Shown: positions 25,790-33,400 of the stretch, one piece after another | Layout of the letters: the number at the start of each line of letters is the position of its first letter | How positions within the stretch are numbered: position 1 is the first letter of the stretch | Assembly (NCBI RefSeq): GCF_903933125.1 | Contig: NZ_CAIZIZ010000476.1 | Coordinates: forward strand, 1-33,400 | From: an uncultured Lamprocystis sp. | GTDB taxonomy: Bacteria > Pseudomonadota > Gammaproteobacteria > Chromatiales > Chromatiaceae | Direction: 5' to 3' | DNA: 33,400 nt | Position numbers and translations under genes: made by a program | The notes under the pieces: generated by a model | Databases searched by the model: none | Told to the model about the DNA's origin: nothing | Seen by the model: the letters and a program-made list of their open reading frames with translations, nothing else

Positions 25790-25968
25790 AGGTGATCGAT
25801 CTCTTCGACGATCCGGTGGCTCACCAAAGCGCTCCGCCCCTCCAACGCACTGCGCGCGCTCAGTCAGCGGTGGGTCGCCCGTTCCGAGCCCGGGGCGGCC
25901 ATGCGCCCAACCACCGCCCCAACGATCAGCGCCCGTTGCGGACCGCTCAGCCCCAGGTCTTGGAGCAG
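25790..25968 (-). pseudogene. IS1634-like transposase fragment with internal stop
   Basis: On the minus strand GLSGPQRALIVGAVVGRMAA and PGSERATHR match the N-terminal middle of IS1634-family DDE transposases. A TGA then replaces the expected tryptophan, followed in frame by LSARSAL and a degraded LVSHR stretch. All catalytic residues and both ends are gone. It occupies much of the 391-bp gap before glnS; the remaining bases hold the REP-like hairpin and possibly the glnS promoter. Confidence 0.65.
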
Positions 25969-25971
25969 CGC

Positions 25972-25993
25972 GTGCGACTTCAGTCGCACCTAC
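25972..25993. repeat. REP-like hairpin, third copy
   Basis: GTGCGACT-TC-AGTCGCAC followed by CTAC. It shares the GCGACT core and CTAC end with the copies at 304-332 and 19413-19449, but the GTAGG half is missing on the left. It lies beside the transposase fragment. Confidence 0.6.
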
Positions 25994-26110
25994 ACTTACC
26001 AGCAGTCGACCCCGATGCCGGCCAGCGCGCAGCGGGAAAACCCGACAGGCTGCTAGAATGCGGTCTAACGCCTTGCCTTGTCGTTTTCCTTTTTCGACCC
26101 CCCGAACACC

Positions 26111-27784
26111 ATGACCGACCCCACAGATTCGCACCGTTCCAATTTTATCCGTCAGATCATCGAGGAAGACCTGGCGGCCGGGCGCCACCAGCGCATCGCC
26201 ACGCGTTTTCCGCCGGAGCCTAACGGCTATCTGCATATCGGCCATGCCAAGTCGATCGTGCTCAACTTCGGGCTCGCCCTGGATTATCCGGGAACCTGCA
26301 ACCTGCGCTTCGACGACACCAACCCGAACAAGGAAGATGTGGAGTTCGTGGACGCCATCCAGGCGGATGTGCGCTGGCTCGGCTTCGACTGGGCCGACCG
26401 GCTCTATTTCGCCTCGGATTACTTCGAGCAACTGTACGGCTTCGCCATCGAACTGATCGGCAAGGGCCTGGCCTATGTGTGTGATCTCAGTGCCGAAGAG
26501 GTCCGCGCCTATCGCGGTACCCTCACCGAGCCCGGCCGCGAGAGTCCCAACCGCAACCGTTCGGTGGAAGAGAACCTGGATCTCTTCACCCGCATGCGGG
26601 CCGGCGAATTCCCGGACGGCGCCCGCAGCCTGCGTGCCCGCATCGACATGGCCTCGCCGAACATCAATCTGCGCGATCCGGTGCTTTACCGCATCCGCCA
26701 TGGAGTGATTCACCACCAGACCGGCACCGCCTGGTGTCTGTATCCGACCTACGACTACACCCATCCGCTCTCGGATGCACTGGAGTGCATCACCCACTCC
26801 ATCTGTACCCTGGAGTTCGAGGACCATCGGCCCTTCTACGATTGGTGCGTCGCCAACGTCTCGGTGCCCTGCAAACCGCGGCAGATCGAGTTCTCCCGGC
26901 TCAACCTGGAATACACGGTGATGAGCAAGCGGCTGCTCACCCAACTGGTTGCCGAGAGGCATGTCACGGGCTGGGACGACCCGCGGATGCCGACCATCGC
27001 CGGGCTGCGCCGCCGCGGCTACACACCCGCGGCCATCCGCGCCTTCTGCGAGCGCATCGGTGTCACCAAGTCGGACAACATGGTCGAGATGGCCATGCTG
27101 GAAAGCGCCATCCGCGAGGATCTGGATGCCACGGCCCCGCGACGGATGGCGGTGCTGCGCCCGCTCAAAGTCGTCATCGAGAACATTCCGGCGGGTCAAG
27201 TCGAGCAGATGCAGGCCGGCAACCACCCCAAAGACGCCGCGCTGGGTACCCGCACCCTGCCCTTCGACCGCGAAATCTATATCGACCACAACGATTTTTC
27301 CGAACAGCCGCCCAAGGGCTTCAAGCGCCTGATGCCGGGCACCGAGGTCCGGCTGCGCAACGCCTATGTGATCCGCTGCGATCAGGTGATCAAGGATGCC
27401 GACGGGAATGTCATCGAACTGCGCGCCACCGCGGACCTCGACACCCTGGGCCGCAACCCGGAGGGCCGCAAGATCGGCGGCGTCATTCACTGGGTCAGCG
27501 CCGCCCATGGGTTGCGGGCCGAACTCCGGCTCTATGACCGGCTGTTCCGGGTCCCGGTCCCAGGCGCGGGCGGTGCGAATTTCCTCACGGACATCAACCC
27601 GGACTCGCTCGCAGTGCTCACCGACAGCGTGGTGGAGCCGGGGCTCGTGGGTGTCGCCCCCGGTGAGCGTTTCCAGTTCGAACGTGAGGGCTATTTCGTC
27701 ACCGACCCGGACAGCACGGCCGAGCGTCCCGTATTCAACCTGACCGTCGGACTCAAGGACACCTGGGGCAAGGGGCAGCGTTAG
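26111..27784 (+). CDS. glnS: Glutaminyl-tRNA synthetase
   Basis: Charges tRNA-Gln with glutamine in the cytoplasm. The 557-residue class I enzyme is close to E. coli GlnRS (554). It has the HIGH motif in [12 protein letters not shown] (42-45), NLRFDDTNP, the KMSKS-type VMSKRLL near 270-276, and both C-terminal beta-barrels ([28 protein letters not shown]). Start is taken at ATG 26111, where [17 protein letters not shown] matches family members; an in-frame TTG 33 nt upstream adds unrelated residues. No strong ribosome site is visible. A TAGAAT box at 26055-26060 may be its -10 element, without a good -35. The long reading frame antisense to it is a GC-rich shadow. Confidence 0.97.
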   Translation: MTDPTDSHRSNFIRQIIEEDLAAGRHQRIATRFPPEPNGYLHIGHAKSIVLNFGLALDYPGTCNLRFDDTNPNKEDVEFVDAIQADVRWLGFDWADRLYFASDYFEQLYGFAIELIGKGLAYVCDLSAEEVRAYRGTLTEPGRESPNRNRSVEENLDLFTRMRAGEFPDGARSLRARIDMASPNINLRDPVLYRIRHGVIHHQTGTAWCLYPTYDYTHPLSDALECITHSICTLEFEDHRPFYDWCVANVSVPCKPRQIEFSRLNLEYTVMSKRLLTQLVAERHVTGWDDPRMPTIAGLRRRGYTPAAIRAFCERIGVTKSDNMVEMAMLESAIREDLDATAPRRMAVLRPLKVVIENIPAGQVEQMQAGNHPKDAALGTRTLPFDREIYIDHNDFSEQPPKGFKRLMPGTEVRLRNAYVIRCDQVIKDADGNVIELRATADLDTLGRNPEGRKIGGVIHWVSAAHGLRAELRLYDRLFRVPVPGAGGANFLTDINPDSLAVLTDSVVEPGLVGVAPGERFQFEREGYFVTDPDSTAERPVFNLTVGLKDTWGKGQR

Positions 27785-27853
27785 ACGCGGCGCGTGCTCA
27801 GCTTCTATGGGGTACACTAAGGTGTAGCCATCCAGTTGTATCAGGGTCCGTCC

Positions 27854-29566
27854 ATGCGCTGTAACACACAGGCTCCCGACTCGCCCGCTGCCGCGGCGAC
27901 CCTGGATCTGGGACCCGGCGGCGGCGTCAATCCGGTGCGTCCGACCACACCGCCGGCGCTGCCGTTACCCGGACGCAATCTGCTGCTCGACTTTTTCCGG
28001 GGGTGGGCGCTGCTGGTCATTTTCGTCAACCACATCCCGCTCAACGGATTGTCCTTATTCACGCCATCGCGTTTCGGGTTCAGCGATGCCTCCGAGATCT
28101 TCGTGTTCCTCTCCGGCTTCGCCGCGGCCCTGGCTTACGGCCGCAGCTTCCGATCCGCCGGGCTCGTGGTCGGCAGCGCGCCGGTGGTGCTGCGCGGTGG
28201 ACAAATCTATGCGGCCCACCTGGGGCTATTTTTCGCCCTGGCCGCCATCTGTGTCATCGGCAATGCCTGGTGGGCGGAGCCGGACTATATCAGTCGGCTG
28301 AATCTGGCCTATTTTTTCGATCACACCTCAGCGGCCCTGCTGGGCCTCGTGACCCTGACCTATGTGCCCAATTATTTCGACATTCTGCCGATGTACCTGG
28401 TGGTCCTGCTCTGGCTGCCGCTGTTTTGGTCGCTGTCGCGGCTCCATGTCGGCGCGGCCTTGGGGGCTTCGCTCGGCGTCTACCTGGCCATGTGGTGGTG
28501 GAGCATCGAACTCCCGGCGGACCCGCTCGGCGATCGCCCCTGGTTCTTCAACCCGTTCGCCTGGCAACTGCTGTTTTTTCTCGGATTCGCGTTCGGCAGC
28601 GGCTGGATCAAAGCCCCTCCAGCCAGGGGCTGGCTGATTGCGCTGGCGCTGGGTGGTGTCGTCATCGCCATCCCCATCGGCTACCCGCCGATCTATCAGG
28701 CCGACGCCTTCTGGGGCGATCTGCGCGCAACCCTGGAGCCCTGGTTCGATAAGACGCGACTGGGGCCATTGCGCGTGCTCCATTTCCTGTGTCTGGCGTA
28801 TCTGGCCCTTTGCCTGCTGCGGACCCGTCAGCACTGGCTCAGCCGGCCCCTGCCCAGCCTGATCGCCACGGCGGGACAGCAATCGCTGTCGATTTTCCTG
28901 TTCGGCATGGCCCTCTCGTTCATCGCCGGCATGGCACTTGATCAGGCCGGGCGAACTCTGATCACGACTGCCCTGGTCAATCTGGGTGGGATCGCGCTCC
29001 TGCTGCTGGTGGCTCAGGCGCTGGCCTGGCTGGGACGCAAGCCCTGGAAACAGGCGGCGCGGACGCTGGCCCATGCCGCGACCGACTCCGGCCATACACC
29101 CGCACCGACCGGCGCGCTTGGTTTACCCTGGCTGTGGCTCAAGCACGGCACCCTCACTGCCGCGCTGGTGTTCATGGCTGTCTCACCCGCGCTGCTGGTC
29201 CGGCAAGTCCATGGAACGCGCGGTCCCGCCACGGCCGCCGCGGCTGAACTGAACACGCCGACCCCGGCTCTCCCGGAGCACCGGATGAGTCCTTTAACGC
29301 AGGGATCCGACTCACTCAGTGCGCAGATCCTGCGGGCCAGGCCATCGATCGCAATGGATCATCCGATCCATCACCAACCCGGTATGACGCGTACCGATCC
29401 CGCCTTGCGCCCCGTCAGCCTGAAGCCCAAGCAGACCAAACAGCCGCGTCGCGTTCAGGCCGGATCGACCAAGTCGAAATGGCGCAAACCAGCGGTTCAG
29501 ACTGGAACGAAGAAGACCGCCGTGCGGCGTCCGTCCGTACCGACGCCGGCCAGGATCGCGCCCTGA
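27854..29566 (+). CDS. OpgC-domain inner-membrane protein (acyltransferase-like)
   Basis: A 570-residue polytopic membrane protein with about ten transmembrane helices between residues 45 and 450. It has the OpgC signature: LLLDFFRGWALLVIFVNHIP followed by GFSDASEIFVFLSGFAAALAYG. OpgC proteins succinylate periplasmic glucans in E. coli, and relatives acylate other envelope glycans. No opgG/opgH is near, so the substrate is unknown. The C-terminal 120 residues are a basic, proline-rich tail (KPKQTKQPRRVQ and similar) not found in E. coli OpgC. The ATG at 27854 is preferred over a TTG 18 nt upstream. A DUF3313 lipoprotein gene follows after 14 bp, so they are probably one transcript. Confidence 0.88.
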   Translation: MRCNTQAPDSPAAAATLDLGPGGGVNPVRPTTPPALPLPGRNLLLDFFRGWALLVIFVNHIPLNGLSLFTPSRFGFSDASEIFVFLSGFAAALAYGRSFRSAGLVVGSAPVVLRGGQIYAAHLGLFFALAAICVIGNAWWAEPDYISRLNLAYFFDHTSAALLGLVTLTYVPNYFDILPMYLVVLLWLPLFWSLSRLHVGAALGASLGVYLAMWWWSIELPADPLGDRPWFFNPFAWQLLFFLGFAFGSGWIKAPPARGWLIALALGGVVIAIPIGYPPIYQADAFWGDLRATLEPWFDKTRLGPLRVLHFLCLAYLALCLLRTRQHWLSRPLPSLIATAGQQSLSIFLFGMALSFIAGMALDQAGRTLITTALVNLGGIALLLLVAQALAWLGRKPWKQAARTLAHAATDSGHTPAPTGALGLPWLWLKHGTLTAALVFMAVSPALLVRQVHGTRGPATAAAAELNTPTPALPEHRMSPLTQGSDSLSAQILRARPSIAMDHPIHHQPGMTRTDPALRPVSLKPKQTKQPRRVQAGSTKSKWRKPAVQTGTKKTAVRRPSVPTPARIAP

Positions 29567-29580
29567 TCTAGGAGATACAA

Positions 29581-30396
29581 ATGCTGAATAACGATCGATT
29601 AACGACCTACTGGGCACGCGGCGCGGCCTTGGCGGGAATGGCGCTCATCACGGGATGCGCCTCGCTCAACTCCGGCGTGTCCGGCCTGATGGGCAGCGGC
29701 ACCGGCGTCACGGCCACTGACCCGACCCGACTCACACAGAGTGGCTTCCTGTCCGATTACGCCCGGCTCAAGCCCACGCCCTGGGGCGAAGGCATCCAGT
29801 GCTGGGCCGATCCGCGTCTCGATGCGAAGCGCTACGACAAGGTGCTGATCGCGCCCATGGTCGTCACGCTCAAGCCCGGCCGGAATCAGGCCGTCGATCC
29901 GGCTGACCTCAAGATACTGACCGACTATTTTCACGCGTCACTGGCCACGGCACTCAAGCCGCAGCTGCAGGTGGTCAATCAGCCGGGCCGCGGCGTAGTC
30001 GTGCTGCGGATCGCGCTCACCAATCTGGTGCCGACCGGCATCACCCGAAGCCTGACCGGGACCCTGGTACCCTATGGCTTCGTCGCGGAAGCGGGTTCCG
30101 GGGTCGCCACCGGCCGGCCCGCCGGCTCCACCCCCTATCTGGGCGAGACCGGCATGGAAATGCAGTTCCGGGATGGGGGTTCGGGCGCTGTGCTCGCCGA
30201 ATGCCGCGACACCCAGATCGGGCGCAAATATGCCGCCGACCTGAACGCGGGCGTCACCGGAGCGGCCCAGACCTGGGCGAGCGGCTATGTGAACTCCTTC
30301 CAGAGCTGGGCCTATGCCCGCAATGCATTCGACAAATGGTCCACGCTGACAGCGAACCGCATCGCCGAGTTGCGCGGGGCCACGCCGACGCGATAG
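29581..30396 (+). CDS. DUF3313 lipoprotein
   Basis: A 271-residue lipoprotein. The signal peptide ends in the lipobox LITGC with acylated Cys26; Ala at +2 predicts transfer to the outer membrane. The mature part matches DUF3313: SGFLSDYARLKPTPWGEG, YDKVLIAPMVVTLKPG, and LKILTDYFHASLATALKPQL. AGGAG lies 6 nt before the ATG. The family function is unknown; some members are envelope proteins of proteobacteria. Gene order suggests cotranscription with the OpgC-like gene 14 bp upstream. The C-terminal helix region (VNSFQSWAYARNAFDKW) is usual for the family. Confidence 0.88.
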   Translation: MLNNDRLTTYWARGAALAGMALITGCASLNSGVSGLMGSGTGVTATDPTRLTQSGFLSDYARLKPTPWGEGIQCWADPRLDAKRYDKVLIAPMVVTLKPGRNQAVDPADLKILTDYFHASLATALKPQLQVVNQPGRGVVVLRIALTNLVPTGITRSLTGTLVPYGFVAEAGSGVATGRPAGSTPYLGETGMEMQFRDGGSGAVLAECRDTQIGRKYAADLNAGVTGAAQTWASGYVNSFQSWAYARNAFDKWSTLTANRIAELRGATPTR

Positions 30397-30451
30397 GGGC
30401 CTGGCCAGCGGCGGCAGATGCGGGACGCCACCGTCAACCAGGCTCCGGATC

Positions 30452-31369
30452 ATGAACCGACTCGATGCCATGCACCTGTTTGTTCGTGTCGCGGAACTGG
30501 GCAGTTTCGCGGCGGTCGCCGATCAACTCGGCGTGGCGCGTTCGGTCGTCACCCGGCAGATTGCCGCGCTGGAGGAGCATCTCGGCGTCAAGCTCATGGT
30601 CCGCAGCACGCGGCACCTGACGCTGACCTCGGCCGGCACCGCCTATCTGGACAAGTGCCGGGTGATCCTCGATCTGGTGGAAACGGCGGAAGCGGAAGTG
30701 ATGGAGGAACGTCTGGCCCCCAGTGGCCAACTGCGCCTCAGCGTGCCACTGAGTTTTGGACTGCGACACCTGATGCCGCTGCTGCTGGAGTTCGCCGCCA
30801 CCTACCCCGCCATCACCCTGTCGACCGACTTCAATGACCGCACGCTCAACCTAATTGATGAAGGCATCGACCTGGCCATCCGTATCTCGGCCCAGCTCGC
30901 GCCGGGTGACATCGCCCGCAAACTCGGCACCTGTGGGCTCAAGGTCATCGCTGCGCCGGATTATCTCGCCCAACATGGCCGGCCGTCGCATCCCTCCGAA
31001 CTTATCGGCCATCCCTGTATCGGGTACTTGCAGCAGGCGAACAGCCTTCCCTGGTCGTTCCTGATCGACGGCCGGTTGCAGGACTTTGCTCTGCCCTTCC
31101 GGCTCCAGGCCAACAACGGTGACGCCCTGGCCGAAGCGGCCGCCCGGGGACTGGGCATCACGCTCGTGCCGGAGTTCATCGCGTCCGACTATCTCGCCGG
31201 GGGCCGGGTCGAAACCCTGCTGGACGCATTTGAACCGCCCGCATTGGGCATCTACGCCTTGCTCCCGAGCAATCGCTATATGCCCCATCGGGTTCGCGCG
31301 CTGATCGATTTTCTATCCAGTCGGCTGGCGTGCCCACCCCATGAGAGGACCGCTGACGCTCAGTGGTAG
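30452..31369 (+). CDS. LysR-type transcriptional regulator
   Basis: A 305-residue LysR regulator. The N-terminal winged helix-turn-helix (about 1-60) reads MNRLDAMHLFVRVAELGSF, AVADQLGVARSVVTRQIAAL and LGVKLMVRSTRHLTLT. The type II periplasmic-binding-like effector domain (about 90-295) includes LNLIDEGIDLAIRIS, typical of the CrgA/DsdC-like branch that regulates oxidoreductase or stress genes. It converges on the pirin gene, overlapping it by 10 nt at the 3' ends. In many proteobacteria a LysR of this type neighbours pirin and yceI and is thought to control them. The effector is unknown. Confidence 0.93.
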   Translation: MNRLDAMHLFVRVAELGSFAAVADQLGVARSVVTRQIAALEEHLGVKLMVRSTRHLTLTSAGTAYLDKCRVILDLVETAEAEVMEERLAPSGQLRLSVPLSFGLRHLMPLLLEFAATYPAITLSTDFNDRTLNLIDEGIDLAIRISAQLAPGDIARKLGTCGLKVIAAPDYLAQHGRPSHPSELIGHPCIGYLQQANSLPWSFLIDGRLQDFALPFRLQANNGDALAEAAARGLGITLVPEFIASDYLAGGRVETLLDAFEPPALGIYALLPSNRYMPHRVRALIDFLSSRLACPPHERTADAQW

Positions 31370-32079
31370 TGCAGTTCATGCGCACGCAGGTCGAACAACA
31401 GCACTTCGGCATTGTCGCCCTCGCCGAACGCAAGTTCCCGCACCTTGCGCAGGCGTGCGCCGTCGCCCTCCGACAGACGTTCACCGTTCACGGTGAGCGC
31501 ACCGCGCGCAACCTGCACATAGGCATAGCGGTCGGCGGGCAACTCAAAGCGCTGCTGTTCGGCGCCATTGAAGCATCCGGCATAGACACGCGTATCCTGA
31601 TACACCGACAGGGAGCCGTCGGCACCGTCGGGCGCAACGATCAGACGCAGGCGACCCCGCTTATCGGCCGCGGCGATGTGCTGCTGCTGGTAGCGCGGCG
31701 TGACGCCCTGGCGATCCGGGACGATCCAGATCTGCAGGAGATGCACCATATCCTGAGGCGAGGCGTTGAACTCGCTGTGACGGATTCCGGTGCCGGCACT
31801 CATCATCTGAACGTCGCCGGGCCGGATGATCGAGCCGTTCCCCATCGAGTCCTTATGCTCCAGCGCGCCTTCGAGCACGTAGGTGAGGATCTCCATGTCG
31901 TGGTGACCGTGGGTATCGAAGCCGCGGCCCGGACGCACCCGGTCGTCGTTGATCACCAGCAAGTCAGAAAAGCCCGTTTGCTCCGGGTCGTAGTAGCTGC
32001 CGAATGAAAAGGTGTGATGGGAATGCAGCCACCCAAGATTGGCGAGGCCGCGGTCTGCTGCGTGTCTCAGTTCCAACAT
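31360..32079 (-). CDS. Pirin family protein (YhhW-like bicupin)
   Basis: A 239-residue bicupin. The metal site of the first cupin shows H57, H59 and H101 in FDTHGHHDMEILTYVLEG and GTGIRHSEFN, plus an acidic ligand nearby. Length and wording match YhhW-type pirins, some of which have quercetin 2,3-dioxygenase activity; the physiological role is unclear. The ATG at 32079 has AGGAG 6 nt upstream; upstream codons in frame are arginine-rich and unlikely. It follows the broken yceI gene on the same strand by about 70 bp, with a hairpin between, and converges with the LysR gene. The second cupin (YAYVQVARGALTVNGERL) has lost metal ligands, as usual. Confidence 0.92.
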   Translation of the reverse strand: MLELRHAADRGLANLGWLHSHHTFSFGSYYDPEQTGFSDLLVINDDRVRPGRGFDTHGHHDMEILTYVLEGALEHKDSMGNGSIIRPGDVQMMSAGTGIRHSEFNASPQDMVHLLQIWIVPDRQGVTPRYQQQHIAAADKRGRLRLIVAPDGADGSLSVYQDTRVYAGCFNGAEQQRFELPADRYAYVQVARGALTVNGERLSEGDGARLRKVRELAFGEGDNAEVLLFDLRAHELHYH

Positions 32080-32108
32080 CTTGATCTCCTGGATATCTGT
32101 GCGGCGGA

Positions 32109-32132
32109 GCCGGTGTCGCGGGCGGCACCGGC
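32109..32132 (-). other. Hairpin between the yceI remnant and the pirin gene
   Basis: GCCGGTG (32109-32115) and CACCGGC (32126-32132) form a 7-bp GC stem with a 10-nt loop. It lies after the old yceI stop. No T-run follows, so it may be a processing or attenuating hairpin rather than a terminator. Confidence 0.35.
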
Positions 32133-32146
32133 CCCGGTGATCAGGC

Positions 32147-32417
32147 TCAACCCTTAACCGCCTCAAGCGAGACGGTTGTCGACCGAGGTGGTGTCGATGA
32201 CGACATCGACCGTGCCGGTCTTCGCCGCCTGGTCCAGCACCACGGTACCGGTGGTCTTGTTGAAGCGGCTGAGCTGCGTCGACAGACCCTGGTGGTCGTA
32301 CGAGAAGCGCGCGAAGGTATGAGTCGGGTCGACGCTGTAGGTTTCCGGCGCGGCCAGCGCGGGGGCGGACGCGGCCGCGATGACGAGGGCGGCAGACAGT
32401 TTGGCCAAGGTGTTCAT
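32147..32417 (-). pseudogene. yceI-like gene broken by internal deletion
   Basis: YceI proteins are periplasmic lipocalin-like isoprenoid binders of about 190 residues. Here an intact start (AGGA before the ATG at 32417), a signal peptide ending ALA near residue 22, and the first third of the domain (YSVDPTHTFARFSYDHQGL, FNKTTGTVVLDQAAKTG) run to DTTSVDN. The frame then stops after RLA at 32163. In another frame directly across the joint lie VSLEAVKG and a stop at 32147, which is how YceI proteins commonly end. About 100 codons were therefore lost and the 3' end was joined out of frame. The 84-residue product cannot form the beta-barrel. The pirin gene downstream is the usual partner. Confidence 0.85.
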
Positions 32418-32456
32418 CAATGGCTTCCTATTGAGGTTGGGGAGATGGGACTTTGA

Positions 32457-32482
32457 CTGCCGCGGTCGTTTACGCGCGGCAG
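32457..32482 (-). other. Hairpin in the yceI leader
   Basis: CTGCCGC (32457-32463) and GCGGCAG (32476-32482), a 7-bp stem with a 12-nt loop, about 40 nt before the yceI start. It may be a leader structure or operator. A second small dyad, GTTGC...GCAAC, lies near 32550-32566. Evidence is weak. Confidence 0.25.
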
Positions 32483-32647
32483 GTATCGGCGATGGGTTCA
32501 CTTTAGTCGACAGAAACAGTCGGAAATAGAGCGCAACGGCGAATGATCTGTTGCCGGAATTGCAACAATGCGGTGCCAACCAGAAAGGGTTTATGATTCG
32601 AGGCAAGCGGGCACCCGTCGCCCGTGATCCTGCGCGCGAGGCCGTTC

Positions 32648-33400
32648 ATGGACATCACAGTCGAGACCATCAAACGCGAACTACCACGCCTGCTGCGGGA
32701 CGACCCGGAGCTGCGCCAATACGTCCTGGAGATCGCCCGCGGACAGTTCGCCGACCGGGTGCAGACCGATGACCGCTTCGACCGCGTCCTCGACGAGCTG
32801 CGCCGCGACCGCGAGGAGCAGGCCCGCAAGTGGGACGAGCAAACCCAACTGTGGCGCGAGCAGAACCGCAAGTGGGATGAGCAGAACCACGAGCAGAGGC
32901 TCAACTGGGACGAGCAAAACCGCAAGTGGGACGAGCAGAACCGCAAGTGGGATGAGCAGAACCGCGAGCAGAGGCTCAATTGGGACGAGCAAAACCGCAA
33001 GTGGGACGAGCAGAACCGCGAGCAGAGGCTGAACCGGGACGAGCAGAACCGCAAGTGGGAGGAGTCCCGCCGGGAGTTCGATCGGGTTCACGAGGAGATC
33101 ATGGCGCAGGCGAAGAAGCACGACCGCTCCATCGGCGCCCTGGGCGCCCGCTGGGGCCTGCAATCCGAGGCCGCCTTCCGCAATGCCCTGGCCGGCATCC
33201 TGGAGACCAGCTTCGGCGTCAGCGTGCGCAATGTCTGTGAATTCGACGACGCCGGCGAGGTCTTCGGGCGGCCGGATCAGGTGGAGATCGACATCATCGT
33301 CAAGAATGGCATGCTGTTGCTCATGGAACTGAAGTCATCCATCGACAAGGGCGGCATGTACATCTTCGAGCGCAAGGCCCGCTTCTACGAGCGCCATCAC
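32648..33400 (+). CDS. DUF3782 protein, PD-(D/E)XK nuclease fold (C-terminus beyond window)
   Basis: 251 codons are visible and the frame is open at the right edge. The N-terminus (ITVETIKRELPRLLRDDPEL) is typical of DUF3782. Residues 62-137 are a coiled-coil array of WDEQNRK heptads. Then RWGLQSEAAFRNALAGIL, EVFGRPDQVEIDIIVKNG with D215, and MELKSS with E227 and K229 form a D-E-x-K nuclease core. MYIFERKARFYERHH is also typical. These proteins are abundant in cyanobacteria and purple sulfur bacteria and may be nucleases of unknown target. GAGG 6-7 nt before the ATG supports the start. The gene is divergent from yceI. Confidence 0.88.
   Translation, partial: MDITVETIKRELPRLLRDDPELRQYVLEIARGQFADRVQTDDRFDRVLDELRRDREEQARKWDEQTQLWREQNRKWDEQNHEQRLNWDEQNRKWDEQNRKWDEQNREQRLNWDEQNRKWDEQNREQRLNRDEQNRKWEESRREFDRVHEEIMAQAKKHDRSIGALGARWGLQSEAAFRNALAGILETSFGVSVRNVCEFDDAGEVFGRPDQVEIDIIVKNGMLLLMELKSSIDKGGMYIFERKARFYERHH
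32831..33058 (+). repeat. In-frame heptad/hendecad repeat array (WDEQNRK)
   Basis: About ten units with consensus W-D-E-Q-N-R-K. Three QRLN insertions turn a heptad into an 11-residue step. The DNA of the units is nearly identical (21-bp and 33-bp periods), so copy number can change by recombination without breaking frame. Confidence 0.88.

Noticed and set aside
26050-26065. Complete sigma-70 promoter for glnS
   Set aside because: TAGAAT is a fair -10 box, but no acceptable -35 box lies 16-18 nt upstream.
25778-27817. 679-codon minus-strand frame across glnS
   Set aside because: It is the antisense shadow of glnS, whose HIGH and KMSKS motifs leave no doubt. Long open antisense frames are common at this GC content.
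32831-33058. Possible CRISPR array
   Set aside because: The repeats are contiguous codon units without unique spacers and lie in frame within a coding gene.

Overview
This window looks like the chromosome of a GC-rich gammaproteobacterium. The left half matches the conserved order leuC-leuD-leuB-asd-fimV-truA-trpF-accD-folC-dedD-cvpA-purF-metZ known from Pseudomonas and relatives, here with trpB-trpA inserted between trpF and accD. Flanking Uma2 and DUF3782 nuclease-fold genes, REP-like GTAGGGGCGAC hairpins and many degraded insertions suggest a purple sulfur bacterium (Chromatiaceae). That placement is an inference from gene style, not proven.

Layout. 1-149: start of a Uma2 gene. 342-18126: fourteen minus-strand housekeeping genes for methionine, purine, folate, fatty-acid, tryptophan, lysine/threonine and leucine synthesis, plus tRNA pseudouridylation and the polar hub protein FimV. 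A good sigma-70 promoter lies before leuC and a weaker one before fimV. 18127-20149: a scrap region with a 102-bp MITE that has an exact 8-bp target duplication and sits inside an older palindromic repeat, an unrecognised 220-residue protein, the first 20 residues of a PIN toxin, two further inverted-repeat elements, a REP-like hairpin and a frameshifted small gene.

20150-25719: seven tightly packed plus-strand genes that I cannot match to a named system. They encode a coiled-coil protein, a ParA/MinD ATPase of StbB/TraL style, a helical protein, a single-pass basic proline-rich protein, a ParA with a C-terminal membrane anchor and no signature lysine, a secreted or anchored SPOR-like protein, and a canonical MinD/FlhG-like ATPase. 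ATGA overlaps and a 20-nt overlap suggest translational coupling. The best reading is a membrane-anchored, multi-ATPase positioning or assembly machine, possibly touching peptidoglycan through the SPOR domain. Its cargo is unknown. This is the most interesting part of the window.

25720-33400: an IS1634-like transposase scrap and a REP-like hairpin, then glnS, an OpgC-type membrane acyltransferase, a DUF3313 lipoprotein, a LysR regulator converging on a pirin gene, a yceI gene broken by an internal deletion, and a DUF3782 nuclease-fold protein with a tryptophan-rich heptad array that runs off the window end. No tRNA, rRNA or CRISPR array was seen.
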